The notes beneath the pieces are model-generated. The model was not told the origin of the DNA and ran no database searches. It saw only the letters and a list, made by a program, of their open reading frames with translations. Positions 52,571 to 61,786 of a stretch of DNA of 64,000 nucleotides are shown here, piece by piece. The stretch spans positions 248,001 to 312,000 of the forward strand of contig NZ_ML660091.1 in NCBI RefSeq assembly GCF_007004655.1, written 5' to 3'. Made by a program: the position numbers and the translations under genes. Origin of the DNA: Exilibacterium tricleocarpae. GTDB lineage: Bacteria; Pseudomonadota; Gammaproteobacteria; Pseudomonadales; Cellvibrionaceae. Within the stretch, counting starts at the first letter, position 1. Every line of letters starts with the position of its first letter.

Positions 52571-53083
52571 TTTCCTCTCCAATAGCATCGGTGGTTAAAG
52601 AGAAGAAGGGTAAAGTATGAAGCTATAGACAGGTCAAACCATCGGCACCCGACTTCAGCAGATGCACAATCTCGGAGATGACGCGCCGGTCATCAGCTCT
52701 CGGCGTGCCGTAGACTAATCTGAACAGTCGGCAAAGGGTACAAATTCACCGTCCCTGAACGATGCAAGGGGCTCCATTTCACGCCCCATCACAGTGGTGA
52801 TCAGGCCGCGATAATAATTTGCGAGAAGCGGGTGATGCTTTCATCGGCAAAACCTTTTACGGCACGGGAGTGCGTTATGAATTCATTGAAGGGCCTTCTT
52901 TATGACAATGCTGTGCCCTATCTGGCTCTCAACTACCCGCAGGACGCCCTCAAACACAAGTCTATGAGACTAATACAAATTTGCGTTGAGGAAATGTTGA
53001 GACATTGCGCTTTTTCTGTTTTGGTTGGCCCTTTCCGAAACCCTAAAAAGCGCATTTGAGACTATAAAAATAGGAATTTTTAG
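52571..53083. other. Intergenic DNA with transposase debris
   Basis: Apart from the IS5-type fragment at 52623-52717, a second minus-strand piece around 52720-52830 reads protein-like in another frame (ITTVMGREMEPLASFRDGEF), but I cannot name it. A 75-codon plus-strand frame (52832-53059) has no recognised motif. Confidence 0.35.
52623..52717 (-). mobile_element. Decayed IS5-family transposase fragment
   Basis: Read on the minus strand, one frame encodes YGTPRADDRRVISEIVHLLK followed by SG, then loses similarity and stops at 52623. The block DDRRVISxIxHxLKSG is characteristic of the N-terminal part of IS5-family transposases. Only about 25 residues remain, and no inverted repeats were found. 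The rest of the element is gone or rearranged. Confidence 0.5.
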
Positions 53084-53170
53084 TGGTGCCCGAGGCCGGA
53101 CTTGAACCGGCACGGCCGTGAGGCCGGGAGATTTTAAGTCTCCTGTGTCTACCAATTCCACCACCCGGGC
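53084..53170 (-). tRNA. tRNA-Leu (anticodon TAA)
   Basis: An 87-nt class II tRNA with encoded CCA. The acceptor arm is GCCCGGG/CTCGGGC with one mismatch-type pair. The anticodon loop CTTAAAA gives TAA. A long variable arm (CGGCCTCACGGCCG region) and T-arm GGTTCAAGTCC are present. It corresponds to leuZ, which follows pgsA-glyW-cysT in E. coli. Confidence 0.96.
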
Positions 53171-53584
53171 ATATTGGGGGGTAATTTTGACCGGGGATTG
53201 GCTTCCCCGTTTTTCGGCCAGCCGATACGGGTAGACACAACCCTATTACCCGCGGCAGCCGAAGACAATCATTGAAGGTATGGATGAAACCAGGACCGCT
53301 TTGACCCGTCTGTTTTAAATCAGTATTTTTCTATAAAAATCAAACAGTTAAATACTTTTCGCGACCTTCAACAGGGTCGAAATGTTACAGACAATACCGA
53401 ACGATATCAAGCACTTGATCAGGGCCACGGCGCTATATTTACAGAACCGTATAAAACACCCCGCTACCGCTACCCATAATCAGCAGTTGCTCAAATAAGC
53501 TTCCAGCTCCTGCCAATCGGTCCCCCATTACTGCCCTGCGGTGATCGCTCGGAGATAAACCGTCCAAACCCCGAGTTACTCCCG
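53171..53584. other. Intergenic DNA upstream of tRNA-Leu
   Basis: An AT-rich stretch at about 53310-53360 may hold the tRNA-Leu promoter on the minus strand. No gene was recognised. Confidence 0.4.
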
Positions 53585-54190
53585 CTAAGCAGTAACCACG
53601 CTCCAGGGCTCAAGCTTTTTCGGATTGTCCGCGTCCATCTTGACCAACATGGTTTTTGGGGAGCTAAAGTCATCTCTGTTGTATAAACCGAACTTATGAT
53701 CATCGCGGCGAGCTGGATCAAAAGGCGCCTGAGCCGGACTGGTGGTGGGCCACTTGCTTACAAACACGTCGCAACCGCCGCCGTTGACAACGACTTCGAC
53801 ATAGGCGCTGCCCTGCTCGCCCTGACCCAACGCTGGGGACAAGTCGTAGCTGCGGATCGACCCCGTAAACTGTAGCGCTTTGGCCATGGCTCCCATTTCG
53901 CCGTAATGCTCCTGCCTGGCCCTGGGGCCATAGCCGGTATTGGGTATACCTAGATAGGTAATCCCATACATATTCACCCCCCCACCATTGCCAAGACGAT
54001 GGTCATTAACGAACTTGGCGAACTTGCGGCCAAAGGCCTCGAACTTCTCCGGACTCGGCCCCGAAGCCTGGTGCACGCCAAACAAGCCATTTGCAGTCTG
54101 ATAGACGATGGCACGGCAGGCAGAAATACTTGGGAAGCTGAGTTTGCTGTCGGAAAAGCCAAATTCATTTTCGAACAAATTTATTTCCAT
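53585..54190 (-). CDS. Hypothetical protein inserted between two tRNA genes
   Basis: A 201-residue soluble protein without signal peptide or membrane segment. It starts MEINLFENEFGFSDSKLSFP and is rich in Gly, Asn and aromatic residues (NGGGVNMYGITYLGIPNTGY). No catalytic motif was recognised. It sits between tRNA-Cys and tRNA-Leu, which are adjacent in many relatives, so it is probably an insertion. A polycistronic tRNA transcript would have to read through it, or tRNA-Leu has its own promoter. Confidence 0.65.
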   Translation of the reverse strand: MEINLFENEFGFSDSKLSFPSISACRAIVYQTANGLFGVHQASGPSPEKFEAFGRKFAKFVNDHRLGNGGGVNMYGITYLGIPNTGYGPRARQEHYGEMGAMAKALQFTGSIRSYDLSPALGQGEQGSAYVEVVVNGGGCDVFVSKWPTTSPAQAPFDPARRDDHKFGLYNRDDFSSPKTMLVKMDADNPKKLEPWSVVTA

Positions 54191-54384
54191 GGTCTAACTC
54201 CCAGTTGTTATTGGTGTTTTTTCTGTCAACAGACTATACGGAGCATATATTACATGAAGATAATAGTGCCAGGAGCTTGATCTCTGTTCCCATGAGTTTT
54301 GCTTAACCGTCTCCCGGCCAGCCGCATCTCCACTCTATTCCACCGCAGCGTTACCTATAGGGTGTTAAACATACTGAGGAAAGT

Positions 54385-54440
54385 TGGTAGACCGGAATCG
54401 AACGGGCCGGCCATCCGGCGGCGTACTGTACGCCTGCGGT
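54385..54440 (-). other. tRNA-like 3' remnant with palindrome
   Basis: On the minus strand a T-loop (GTTCGATTC) followed by CCGGTCTACCA looks like the 3' end of a tRNA with CCA, but the T-stem has a mismatch and no proper anticodon arm precedes it. Next to it is a tight palindrome GGCGTAC-T-GTACGCC (54420-54434). It may be a dead tRNA or an integration scar. Confidence 0.35.
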
Positions 54441-54478
54441 GCTGATTGCCTCTTCCGAGGGTGATCGGACTAAGAAGT

Positions 54479-54552
54479 TGGAGGCGCGGGTCGGAATCGA
54501 ACCGGCGTACACGGAGTTGCAGTCCGCTGCATAACCACTCTGCCACCGCGCC
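54479..54552 (-). tRNA. tRNA-Cys (anticodon GCA)
   Basis: A 74-nt tRNA with encoded CCA. The acceptor is GGCGCGG/CCGCGCC, the anticodon loop CTGCAAC gives GCA, and the T-arm is CCGGTTCGATTCCGAC-like. It follows pgsA on the same strand, matching the place of cysT in E. coli; the expected tRNA-Gly between them is missing. Confidence 0.96.
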
Positions 54553-54656
54553 TTTCAAGGCCCGAAATTCTACTGGAGACAGTCGAAAAATCCTAGGACT
54601 TTCTGATACTTACCACCATTTCGGACAAACCACTTCAACGTCTGAAGCGAGCCGCT

Positions 54657-54684
54657 ATTCTAGGGGCTGACCCACAGGAGTCAA
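54657..54684 (-). promoter_or_regulatory. Probable promoter of tRNA-Cys
   Basis: On the minus strand TTGACT (54679-54684) and TAGAAT (54657-54662) are 16 bp apart. They lie between the end of pgsA and tRNA-Cys. Confidence 0.6.
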
Positions 54685-54695
54685 GCGCTTATTGG

Positions 54696-55256
54696 CTATT
54701 CACCCTCGCCCGCCATCAGTTCCGGCCAGGCCGCGCGGATGTAAATTATCATTGACCACAAAGTAAGCAATGCGGCCGCATACAGCAAAATATACCCCAG
54801 GGTGGTTTGCCAGGAACCCACCTGTGGATAAAAAGCCAACAACACGATAATCGCTATCATCTGTACCGTGGTCTTGACCTTGCCCATCATGGATACCGCC
54901 ACACTGGCGCGCTTGCCCAACTCCGCCATCCACTCCCGCAACGCCGATATGACGATTTCACGGCCGACAATCACCACCGCCGGCACTGCAAACCAGGGCG
55001 ACGCATGCATCTCGACCAACAACACCAAAGCCACCACGACCATCAACTTGTCCGCTACCGGATCCAAAAAGGCACCAAACGCCGTGGACTGGTCATACTT
55101 GCGGGCAATATAGCCATCCAGCCAGTCGGTGATGGCCGCAAACGTAAAAATAGCCGCCGCGACGGGGTGAGCCCAGCTATAGGGCAGGTAAAAAACAATG
55201 ACCAATAGCGGAATCAGGGCAATCCGCAACAGGGTGAGTTGGTTGGCTAAGGTCAT
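54696..55256 (-). CDS. pgsA: Phosphatidylglycerophosphate synthase
   Basis: A 186-residue inner-membrane enzyme that joins CDP-diacylglycerol and glycerol 3-phosphate, the committed step to phosphatidylglycerol and cardiolipin. The CDP-alcohol phosphotransferase signature D-G-x2-A-R-x8-G-x3-D-x3-D is intact in [20 protein letters not shown] and the following LDPVADK. About five membrane helices are evident. It lies 134 bp after uvrC on the same strand, the usual order. Confidence 0.96.
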   Translation of the reverse strand: MTLANQLTLLRIALIPLLVIVFYLPYSWAHPVAAAIFTFAAITDWLDGYIARKYDQSTAFGAFLDPVADKLMVVVALVLLVEMHASPWFAVPAVVIVGREIVISALREWMAELGKRASVAVSMMGKVKTTVQMIAIIVLLAFYPQVGSWQTTLGYILLYAAALLTLWSMIIYIRAAWPELMAGEGE

Positions 55257-55390
55257 AAACAGGCGCTTACTCTACTACTCGTCATTAATTAGATAAAAAC
55301 CACGTCTACCTACTTTATATACGGCCCCATGCCCTGAACCGCCAAATCCCCAGACCACCCTTGTGACCGGCGCCTGCGGGAGTGTGCAAC

Positions 55391-57247
55391 TTACTCGCTG
55401 TGCAGGGCACTGTAAATATCTTCGGCCATTTTTTTGCTGATGGAAGGCACTTTTGCGAGTTCATCGGCACTGGCGCGAGACACCTCCTGCAAACCGCCAA
55501 AAAAGCGCAGCAGTTCCCGGCGGCGCTTGGGCCCTACCCCGGGTATCTGCTCCAAACTGGACGTGCGCCGCTGTTTGTCGCGCCGCTGCTTGTGGCCGGT
55601 AACGGCAAAGCGGTGAGCCTCGTCGCGAATCTGCTGAATCAGGTGCAATGCCGGGGAGTCTCCATCCAATACCCGTTCCCGGTAGTGACCACCGCCCTGG
55701 CGTTCGTCGATAAACAGGGTTTCGAAGCCGGCCTTGCGGGTGGTGCCCTTGGCCACACCAATCAGGTTGACGTCGCTGACCCCCAATTCCGCCAGCACCG
55801 CCTGCGCCTGGCTCAACTGCCCTTTGCCACCGTCTATAAACAGAATATCGGGTAATTTCCCCTCCCCCTCCTGCAGCCGTGTGTAACGGCGGGTCAGGGC
55901 CTGTTCCATGGCGCCGTAATCATCGCCGGGGATAATCCCGTCGATATTGAAACGACGGTAATCGGACTTCACAGGGCCGTTCTGATCGAATACCACACAG
56001 GAGGCAACAGTCAACTCACCCCCGGAATGGCTGATATCGAAGCATTCCAGCCGCTGCGGCATCTCCTCCAGACCCAGTGCGTCCTGCAACAGTTCATAGC
56101 GGCGCAGCATGGACTGTTTGGTGGCCAGATGAGCGGCCAGGTTCTGGCGCGCCGTATTGGCGGCCAGGTTGAGCCACTTGGCGCGATGACTGCGCAACCG
56201 GTGATGGAAACTCAGCACTTTATGACGCTGTTGGCGAATGGCCTCCACGATCACTTCAGTGCCCTCAAAATCGTGACTCAACAACACTTCCCGGGGCAGG
56301 TCGCGAGTGCGACTGCCCAGATAAAACTGCGGGATAAATTCCGCCAGTACCTCGGCTTCGCTCTCGGCCAGTTTCGGCTGCGGGAAATAACTTTTGCTAC
56401 CCAGTATGCGCCCCTGTCGAATGTACAACACCTGCACACAGGCCACCGTCGCTTCGCGGGCCAGCGCAATCACATCGACATCGCCACTGCCCTCCTCCAC
56501 AATTTGCTGGGTCTGTATCTTTTGCAGGGCGGCAATCTGGTCGCGGTGCACCGCCGCCTGTTCAAATGCCAGCTCGGCCGCCGCCCGCTCCATGGCATCG
56601 GCCATCTCCCGCATCAGCACCTGGTTTTTTCCTTGCAAAAACATCTCCGTGCGGCGCACGTCCTCGGCGTACTCCGCCGGCGTCACCAAGCCCACACAGG
56701 GGGCGTTGCAACGTTTGATCTGGTATTGCAGGCAAGGTCGCTGGCGGTTGCGAAAGACACTGTCGTCGCACTGTCGTACCCGAAACACCTTCTGCAAAAA
56801 ACTCAGGCTCTCCCGCACGGCACCGACGTTGGGAAAGGGTCCATAGTATTCACCTTTGCGTTTCTTGGCGCCGCGGTGCAGACCGATACGGGGAAAGTCT
56901 TCACCTTTGGAGACAAAAATATAGGGATAGGATTTATCATCGCGCAATAAAATATTAAACGGCGGCCGCTGAGCCTTAATCAGGTTTTGTTCCAATACCA
57001 GCGCTTCGGCCTCGCTGGGCGCCACCGTCACTTCAACGTGATGAATACGGGCGACCAGGGCGGCGGTTTTTACCGGCAGGCCTGATTTCTGGAAGTAACT
57101 GGACAGCCGATTCTTAAGGTTTTTTGCCTTCCCCACATAAAGTATTTTGCCGGCGCCGTCATACATCTGGTACACGCCCGGGTGCCGTGTCAGGGTCTTG
57201 AGAAAGGTTTTGGAATCAAAACCCGTAGCGGTTTTATCTGCACTCAT
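55391..57247 (-). CDS. uvrC: UvrABC excinuclease subunit C
   Basis: A 618-residue dual-incision nuclease of nucleotide excision repair. The GIY-YIG domain is at the N-terminus ([20 protein letters not shown]). The UvrB-binding domain is around 200-240. The C-terminal RNase-H-like nuclease is near 385-540 ([30 protein letters not shown]). Tandem helix-hairpin-helix motifs end the protein ([16 protein letters not shown]). It is part of the common gacA-uvrC-pgsA block. Confidence 0.97.
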   Translation of the reverse strand: MSADKTATGFDSKTFLKTLTRHPGVYQMYDGAGKILYVGKAKNLKNRLSSYFQKSGLPVKTAALVARIHHVEVTVAPSEAEALVLEQNLIKAQRPPFNILLRDDKSYPYIFVSKGEDFPRIGLHRGAKKRKGEYYGPFPNVGAVRESLSFLQKVFRVRQCDDSVFRNRQRPCLQYQIKRCNAPCVGLVTPAEYAEDVRRTEMFLQGKNQVLMREMADAMERAAAELAFEQAAVHRDQIAALQKIQTQQIVEEGSGDVDVIALAREATVACVQVLYIRQGRILGSKSYFPQPKLAESEAEVLAEFIPQFYLGSRTRDLPREVLLSHDFEGTEVIVEAIRQQRHKVLSFHHRLRSHRAKWLNLAANTARQNLAAHLATKQSMLRRYELLQDALGLEEMPQRLECFDISHSGGELTVASCVVFDQNGPVKSDYRRFNIDGIIPGDDYGAMEQALTRRYTRLQEGEGKLPDILFIDGGKGQLSQAQAVLAELGVSDVNLIGVAKGTTRKAGFETLFIDERQGGGHYRERVLDGDSPALHLIQQIRDEAHRFAVTGHKQRRDKQRRTSSLEQIPGVGPKRRRELLRFFGGLQEVSRASADELAKVPSISKKMAEDIYSALHSE

Positions 57248-57391
57248 AGGGGATAGAAATATAGGCGCTAAAACTAAAAAGGTAATTGTAGCGACAAACA
57301 GGGCCGGCGTCAGCGCCTCTGTGTTGGCGGCGAGCGAAGCAAGCGCCCGGTTTCGTCACGATTGCCGGCGGCGATGGCGGTGGGGTTCGCC

Positions 57392-58048
57392 TTATTCCGG
57401 CATGGATTCGACATCCAGCACGTGGTGCTTGACGGCCAGCAGGGCCAGCTCCACATCACTGTGAATATTGAGTTTTTCGAAAATGCGGTAGCGATAGCTG
57501 TTGACGGTTTTCGGGCTGACACAAAAGGTGTCGGCAATTTCCTGCACTTTTTGACCGTTTGCAATCAGCGTGGCGGTCTGCAACTCCCGCTCAGAAAGCT
57601 TTTCAAACGGCGAGCGACTGCCTTTATTGCCGGCGTAGCTCTTTAACGCCAACTGCTGGGCGACACGGTTGCTCATATAGAGGTCGCCGCGGTAAACGGT
57701 CTTGATGGCATCAATCATTTCATCGAGATCAGCGCCCTTGGTGACGTAACCGACCGCGCCGGCCTGCATCAAACGCCCGGGGTAGAGATCGTCATCGAGT
57801 GCGGTAACGGCAATGATTTTCATCTGTGCGTTGATACCGAGGAGTTTTTTGGTGGCCTCGAGGCCGCCGATACCCGGCATCTTCACGTCCATCAACACAA
57901 CTTCCGGAGTTAGGGAACGCGCCATTTTTACCGCATCTTCACCACAGGTGGCTTCGCCTATGACATCGAAATCCTTGACATCGGACAACATGCGAACGAT
58001 CCCCATGCGCACCAGGTCATGATCGTCAACAACCAGAATCTTTATCAC
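57392..58048 (-). CDS. gacA: Response regulator GacA/UvrY
   Basis: A 218-residue NarL-type response regulator. The receiver domain has acidic pair Asp8/Asp9, phosphoacceptor Asp54 (VVLMDVKMPG) and Lys104 region (GYVTKGA). The LuxR-type helix-turn-helix is at about 150-205 (LSERELQTATLIANGQKV; CVSPKTVNSYRYRIFEKL). It would be phosphorylated by a BarA/GacS-type kinase and activate Csr small RNAs. The start is a GTG at 58048. The position before uvrC supports the assignment. Confidence 0.93.
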   Translation of the reverse strand: MIKILVVDDHDLVRMGIVRMLSDVKDFDVIGEATCGEDAVKMARSLTPEVVLMDVKMPGIGGLEATKKLLGINAQMKIIAVTALDDDLYPGRLMQAGAVGYVTKGADLDEMIDAIKTVYRGDLYMSNRVAQQLALKSYAGNKGSRSPFEKLSERELQTATLIANGQKVQEIADTFCVSPKTVNSYRYRIFEKLNIHSDVELALLAVKHHVLDVESMPE

Positions 58049-58177
58049 TTCAGACTCCCCAAAACTCTCTCCGGCACTATCGCGTTTTTTTCATGGTTAG
58101 CGTTGTTGTGGCAGGGGTGGAACTGGCTAAGGCGCCAATTTACCACTCCCCATTACACTTTCCTAGTACAAAAACCA

Positions 58178-58822
58178 CTACTTTGCATTACGCTGCGGTG
58201 CCGATTGTGACTTGACGATTTGTCGAAAAGTCAGGTTGATTCGCGGCCCTACCGGCTTGGCAGTTTTTGGCAGCTGGTGGACCCAAGCATGTTGTGTAGT
58301 ACCACTCATTACTAACAAAGAACCGTGCGGTAACCACACTTCTAATTTTGGCACATCTTTGCGTTTTTTGTGCTTCAAAACAAAACGTCTTTCGCCGCCC
58401 AGGCTCACCGAGGCTATCAGCGGGTTGCGGCCCAATTCCGCCTCATCGTCACTGTGCCAGGCCACACTGTCACGACCATCCCGGTACAAATTGGCCAGCA
58501 CGCTGTTAAAACGCTGTCCGAGGGTGTCTTCCAGGCGCGCCCTGACTTCCAGCAAAGACGCAGTCCACGACTGCGGCGCCAGGGCAATGCCGGAATACCC
58601 ATAGTCACTGCCCGGATCGCCATACCAGGCATTAAGGCGCGGAATGGGTACCTGTCGCCCGTGGATGCGGATAACCGATTGCTCCCAGGCCAACTCCCGC
58701 CGCAGTTGTTCATACAGGACATCGGCCGTCGCGGCGTCGAGCCAGGTGCGATAGAGGCTGACTTCCGCGTCGGCGGGAGTCAGCACCTCGGGGGCGGCGG
58801 CGTCAAACAGTGAGTCTTGCAC
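58178..58822 (-). CDS. alkB: AlkB-family alpha-ketoglutarate-dependent dioxygenase
   Basis: A 214-residue Fe(II)/2-oxoglutarate dioxygenase that removes alkyl groups from DNA or RNA bases. The iron ligands are His123 and Asp125 (WHSDDE) and probably His182 (VHQLPK). PRINLTFR gives the 2-oxoglutarate-binding Arg. PIPRLNAWYGDPGSDYGYSG is the substrate lid typical of the ALKBH2/3-like bacterial group. The start is a GTG at 58822. It lies between gacA and murB on the same strand. Confidence 0.9.
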   Translation of the reverse strand: MQDSLFDAAAPEVLTPADAEVSLYRTWLDAATADVLYEQLRRELAWEQSVIRIHGRQVPIPRLNAWYGDPGSDYGYSGIALAPQSWTASLLEVRARLEDTLGQRFNSVLANLYRDGRDSVAWHSDDEAELGRNPLIASVSLGGERRFVLKHKKRKDVPKLEVWLPHGSLLVMSGTTQHAWVHQLPKTAKPVGPRINLTFRQIVKSQSAPQRNAK

Positions 58823-58857
58823 GGACCGGTCCTCGATAAGCCCTGGAGACAGCGGGT

Positions 58858-59877
58858 CTAGGGGTAGACACGGGGCTCCATCTCCAGCTCCAGGTTAAAC
58901 TTTTGTCGCACGGACATCGCAATATCCGCCGCAAAATTCAAGATGTCACCACCCGGTTTACCGCCCGGATTGGTCACCACCAGCGCCTGGCGGTCGTGCA
59001 CGGCCACACCGTCGCGCTCGACGCCGCGCCAACCGGCCGCCTGAATCAGCCAGCCGGCCGCCAACTTGACCTGAGACGGATCGATCACAAAGCCGACAAT
59101 ACCGGGATAGGCATCCTGCAACCTGGCAAAGGTATCGGCGCTGACCACCGGATTTTTAAAAAAACTGCCGACATTGGGCAACTTTTCAGGATCGGGCAGC
59201 TTCTGGCTGCGAATGGCGCACACCGCCGCGCTGATTTGATGGGGTGTGGGTGTCTCCACCCCCTCCCCCAGGGCATCGCGCAATGCCGGGTAGCTGAGAT
59301 TGATTCGTGGCTGCTGATAGAGCCGCAGCGTCACCGATGTGATGATATAACGATCGCGCAGGCGGTTTTTAAATACGCTGTCGCGATAACCGAACCGGCA
59401 GGCATCGCGATCGAAAGTGACCACGACCCCGGAGGCGATCTCCACCGCCTGTAATTCGGCGAACACCTCCTGCAATTCAACGCCGTAGGCGCCGATATTC
59501 TGCATCGGCGCCGCCCCGACGGTGCCCGGGATCAACGACAGGTTCTCCAGCCCCCAATAGTGAAAGTCCAGGCAGTGGCACACCACCCGGTGCCAGTTTT
59601 CACCGGCACCGAGGCGCACAAACACATGTTCATCGGTTTCGGCGACAACCTCGATACCAGGCAGCCTGATACGCAATACCAACCCCGGGAAATGCTCTCC
59701 CAATACAATATTACTGCCCCCGCCCAGTACCAGCAGCGGCAGCTGCCGTTCTTTATTCCAGGCCAGCGCTTCAAGTAAGTCCTCGAGTGTATGGATGTCC
59801 GCAAAGTGGGCGGCACTGGCCGGTATGGCCAGGGTGTTGTACTTTTGTAGGTCAACCTGCGGAATAATCTGTAGCAT
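58858..59877 (-). CDS. murB: UDP-N-acetylenolpyruvoylglucosamine reductase
   Basis: A 339-residue FAD/NADPH enzyme that completes UDP-N-acetylmuramate synthesis. LQKYNTLAIPASA and LLVLGGGSNIVLGEHFPG bind FAD. LSLIPGTVGAAPMQNIGAYG and PNVGSFFKNPV (catalytic Ser) are diagnostic, and AAGWLIQAAGWRG ends the core. Length matches E. coli MurB (342). It follows the phosphatase gene on the same strand, as in Pseudomonas. Confidence 0.96.
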   Translation of the reverse strand: MLQIIPQVDLQKYNTLAIPASAAHFADIHTLEDLLEALAWNKERQLPLLVLGGGSNIVLGEHFPGLVLRIRLPGIEVVAETDEHVFVRLGAGENWHRVVCHCLDFHYWGLENLSLIPGTVGAAPMQNIGAYGVELQEVFAELQAVEIASGVVVTFDRDACRFGYRDSVFKNRLRDRYIITSVTLRLYQQPRINLSYPALRDALGEGVETPTPHQISAAVCAIRSQKLPDPEKLPNVGSFFKNPVVSADTFARLQDAYPGIVGFVIDPSQVKLAAGWLIQAAGWRGVERDGVAVHDRQALVVTNPGGKPGGDILNFAADIAMSVRQKFNLELEMEPRVYP

Positions 59878-59929
59878 CGTCAGCGTCGGGCCTGTTCAGG
59901 GCTGGCGTTCAGCGGCGCGGCCGCCGTGT

Positions 59930-60418
59930 TCAGGGCTCCAGGGAGAAATTACGGCGAATATCCGCCAGCAAGCCATCCGCCGCGTTTTCCACCAGATCCA
60001 GCACCAGTTCAAATCCCTTTACCCCGCCATAGTAGGGGTCCGGCACCTCGGCAAAGTCCGGGTGACTGCCGAAGTTCAGCAGCAGGTCCAGACGCCCGTC
60101 ATAGGCCGCCGGGCGCAGACTTTTCAGTTCGCGGAGGTTCTGCCGATCCATCGCCAGTATATAGTCAAACTGGTCAAAATCCCCGGCATCGGCCTGGCGC
60201 GCCCGCAGGCCGCTCAGGTCGTAGCCGCGGGATTGAGCCGCCGCCGCTGCCCTGGAATCCGGCTCATTACCCAGGTGCCAGGCGCCGGTGCCGGCCGAGT
60301 CAACGCGGATGGCATGATCAAGCCCCGCTGCGGCCACCTTGTGCTGAAATACCCCATGGGCCGTAGGCGAGCGGCATATATTTCCAAGACAGACGAACAG
60401 AACACTCACTTTTTCCAT
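59930..60418 (-). CDS. Low-molecular-weight protein tyrosine phosphatase
   Basis: A 162-residue phosphatase. The P-loop VCLGNICRSP holds the nucleophile Cys10 and Arg16. VDSAGTGAWHLG follows. VPDPYYGGVKGFELVLDL holds the general acid Asp. It removes phosphate from tyrosines or acts on related small substrates. An in-frame ATG lies three codons upstream (60427); neither start has a clear ribosome binding site. It belongs to the murB-ptp-kdsB-lpxK order of Pseudomonas, although extra genes separate it from kdsB here. Confidence 0.92.
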   Translation of the reverse strand: MEKVSVLFVCLGNICRSPTAHGVFQHKVAAAGLDHAIRVDSAGTGAWHLGNEPDSRAAAAAQSRGYDLSGLRARQADAGDFDQFDYILAMDRQNLRELKSLRPAAYDGRLDLLLNFGSHPDFAEVPDPYYGGVKGFELVLDLVENAADGLLADIRRNFSLEP

Positions 60419-60546
60419 TATTATCAATGACTTATGATAAATTTCGGGTGATTATACACGCCGGGGCAGGTTCTGGCGAGCACCAGAAAACGAGCCGGGC
60501 GGAACCTGTACCGCCGACTACCCTGCGTGGCCTGTGGCGGTGTTGT

Positions 60547-60975
60547 TTAGGTTTTGGCTTTGCTTGTTAGCCTGGCGATGTAGTCGTCACAGGGATTGTG
60601 ATTGCGCAGGGAGTACTCGTGGGCAAAAAAGTTAGCCAGTGTATTGGTGTATCGATAGCAGATGGGGCGCCCCTGTACATAATCCTGAATGTACTTTTTG
60701 GATGGCACATTAAGCTTGATCTGGCGCTCGACTTCTTCAATCAACATCCGCTCAGAATCCACCAGTTCCAATGCTGGTGCAAACTGATGGCGAACCATTT
60801 TTTCAAGATTTTGAGCAAGCTGTCGCCAGGATTTTTCTTCGACATAGCGCTGTATTTTCACATACAGAGCCTGATCGAGCTGGCAGGGTGTTATCGAAGC
60901 GCGTAACTGTGCATCACTGCTCTTTATTTTTTTGGGCTTCCCAGCAGTTATCGGTGTTACGTTGGTAGAAGCCAT
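60547..60975 (-). CDS. Hypothetical protein
   Basis: A 142-residue, mostly helical, basic protein with no membrane segment. The first 20 residues are Lys/Thr-rich and the middle contains long charged helices (LAQNLEKMVRHQF; MLIEEVERQIKLN). I recognise no family. AAGGAG lies 6 bp upstream of the ATG, so it is probably expressed. It lies in the interruption between the phosphatase and kdsB genes. Confidence 0.65.
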   Translation of the reverse strand: MASTNVTPITAGKPKKIKSSDAQLRASITPCQLDQALYVKIQRYVEEKSWRQLAQNLEKMVRHQFAPALELVDSERMLIEEVERQIKLNVPSKKYIQDYVQGRPICYRYTNTLANFFAHEYSLRNHNPCDDYIARLTSKAKT

Positions 60976-61081
60976 AAGAATCTCCTTGTTATTGGCTACT
61001 CTGAGTCGTCAATAATTTACAACATTCACGCCGGTATTGGCGACTGGAGTAGCCAGCCTATATAGTGAATATATTGTTTAT

Positions 61082-61786
61082 CTATTTTTTGAACAGAAAT
61101 ATGCCTGCAATGTCGCGGCTGCTGTCAAAACCGAGACGCCCGCGCCACTCCCGGGGCACCCGCGCCGTGCCGAACAATCCGTCCCAGAATATGGGCGCAT
61201 AGTTGTATCGGTGTAGCCCATATTCGTGATGCACCAGATGCATTTCCGGGAGCTGAATAAAATTCCCCAGAAACCTCAATGACTTAGGTGTCTTTATATT
61301 GCTGTGGTGAAAGCACTCGAGGCACCCCTCTATGGTCAGGGCGACGCACAGGGCCAGCGCCGATACACCCAGCAACTGGCCCAACAGTATCAGATACATC
61401 GTATTGACCAGTATCTCTCCGGGGTGGCGAAAAAATGCTACCGGGGTTTCCATATGCGGGGGACTGTGATGCAACCGGTGGATAAACTTCCACAAAAAGC
61501 GATTGGCGTGTTTCCAGCGGTGCAGCCAGTAGTTGCCAAAGGAATAAAAAATGTAAAACACCACACCGGCTTGTATATCGGACAGGCTGTGTTCTACGAC
61601 CGCAATGGGTATATCCGCCCAGTAGTAGACCAATACCCGCAACCAGACAACGGCAAACAGGGTTATGGCGAACCACCACTGCCAGAAAAAAGGCGGTCGG
61701 ATTTGTTTTCGATTGGGAATCAGGCGCTCGAGGATGAAAAAAAAGGCAAACACCAGAGTTTGGATGATAAATAGTTGCTGTAGCAT
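61082..61786 (-). CDS. Sterol desaturase/fatty acid hydroxylase family protein
   Basis: A 234-residue membrane di-iron enzyme of the fatty-acid hydroxylase superfamily. Four or five membrane helices surround the His motifs HRWKH (about 92-96), HRLHH (about 105-109) and HLVHHEYGLHRYNY (about 185-198). It would hydroxylate or desaturate a lipid or sterol-like substrate, which cannot be named. GGAGAG precedes the ATG at 61786. It belongs with the 60547 gene to the inserted segment. Confidence 0.88.
   Translation of the reverse strand: MLQQLFIIQTLVFAFFFILERLIPNRKQIRPPFFWQWWFAITLFAVVWLRVLVYYWADIPIAVVEHSLSDIQAGVVFYIFYSFGNYWLHRWKHANRFLWKFIHRLHHSPPHMETPVAFFRHPGEILVNTMYLILLGQLLGVSALALCVALTIEGCLECFHHSNIKTPKSLRFLGNFIQLPEMHLVHHEYGLHRYNYAPIFWDGLFGTARVPREWRGRLGFDSSRDIAGIFLFKK

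Noticed and set aside
52832-53059. 75-codon plus-strand frame before tRNA-Leu
   Set aside because: No motif and no clear ribosome binding site; it overlaps the debris region.
54553-54695. tRNA-Gly expected between pgsA and tRNA-Cys
   Set aside because: No cloverleaf could be formed; only a promoter-like pair of boxes is present.
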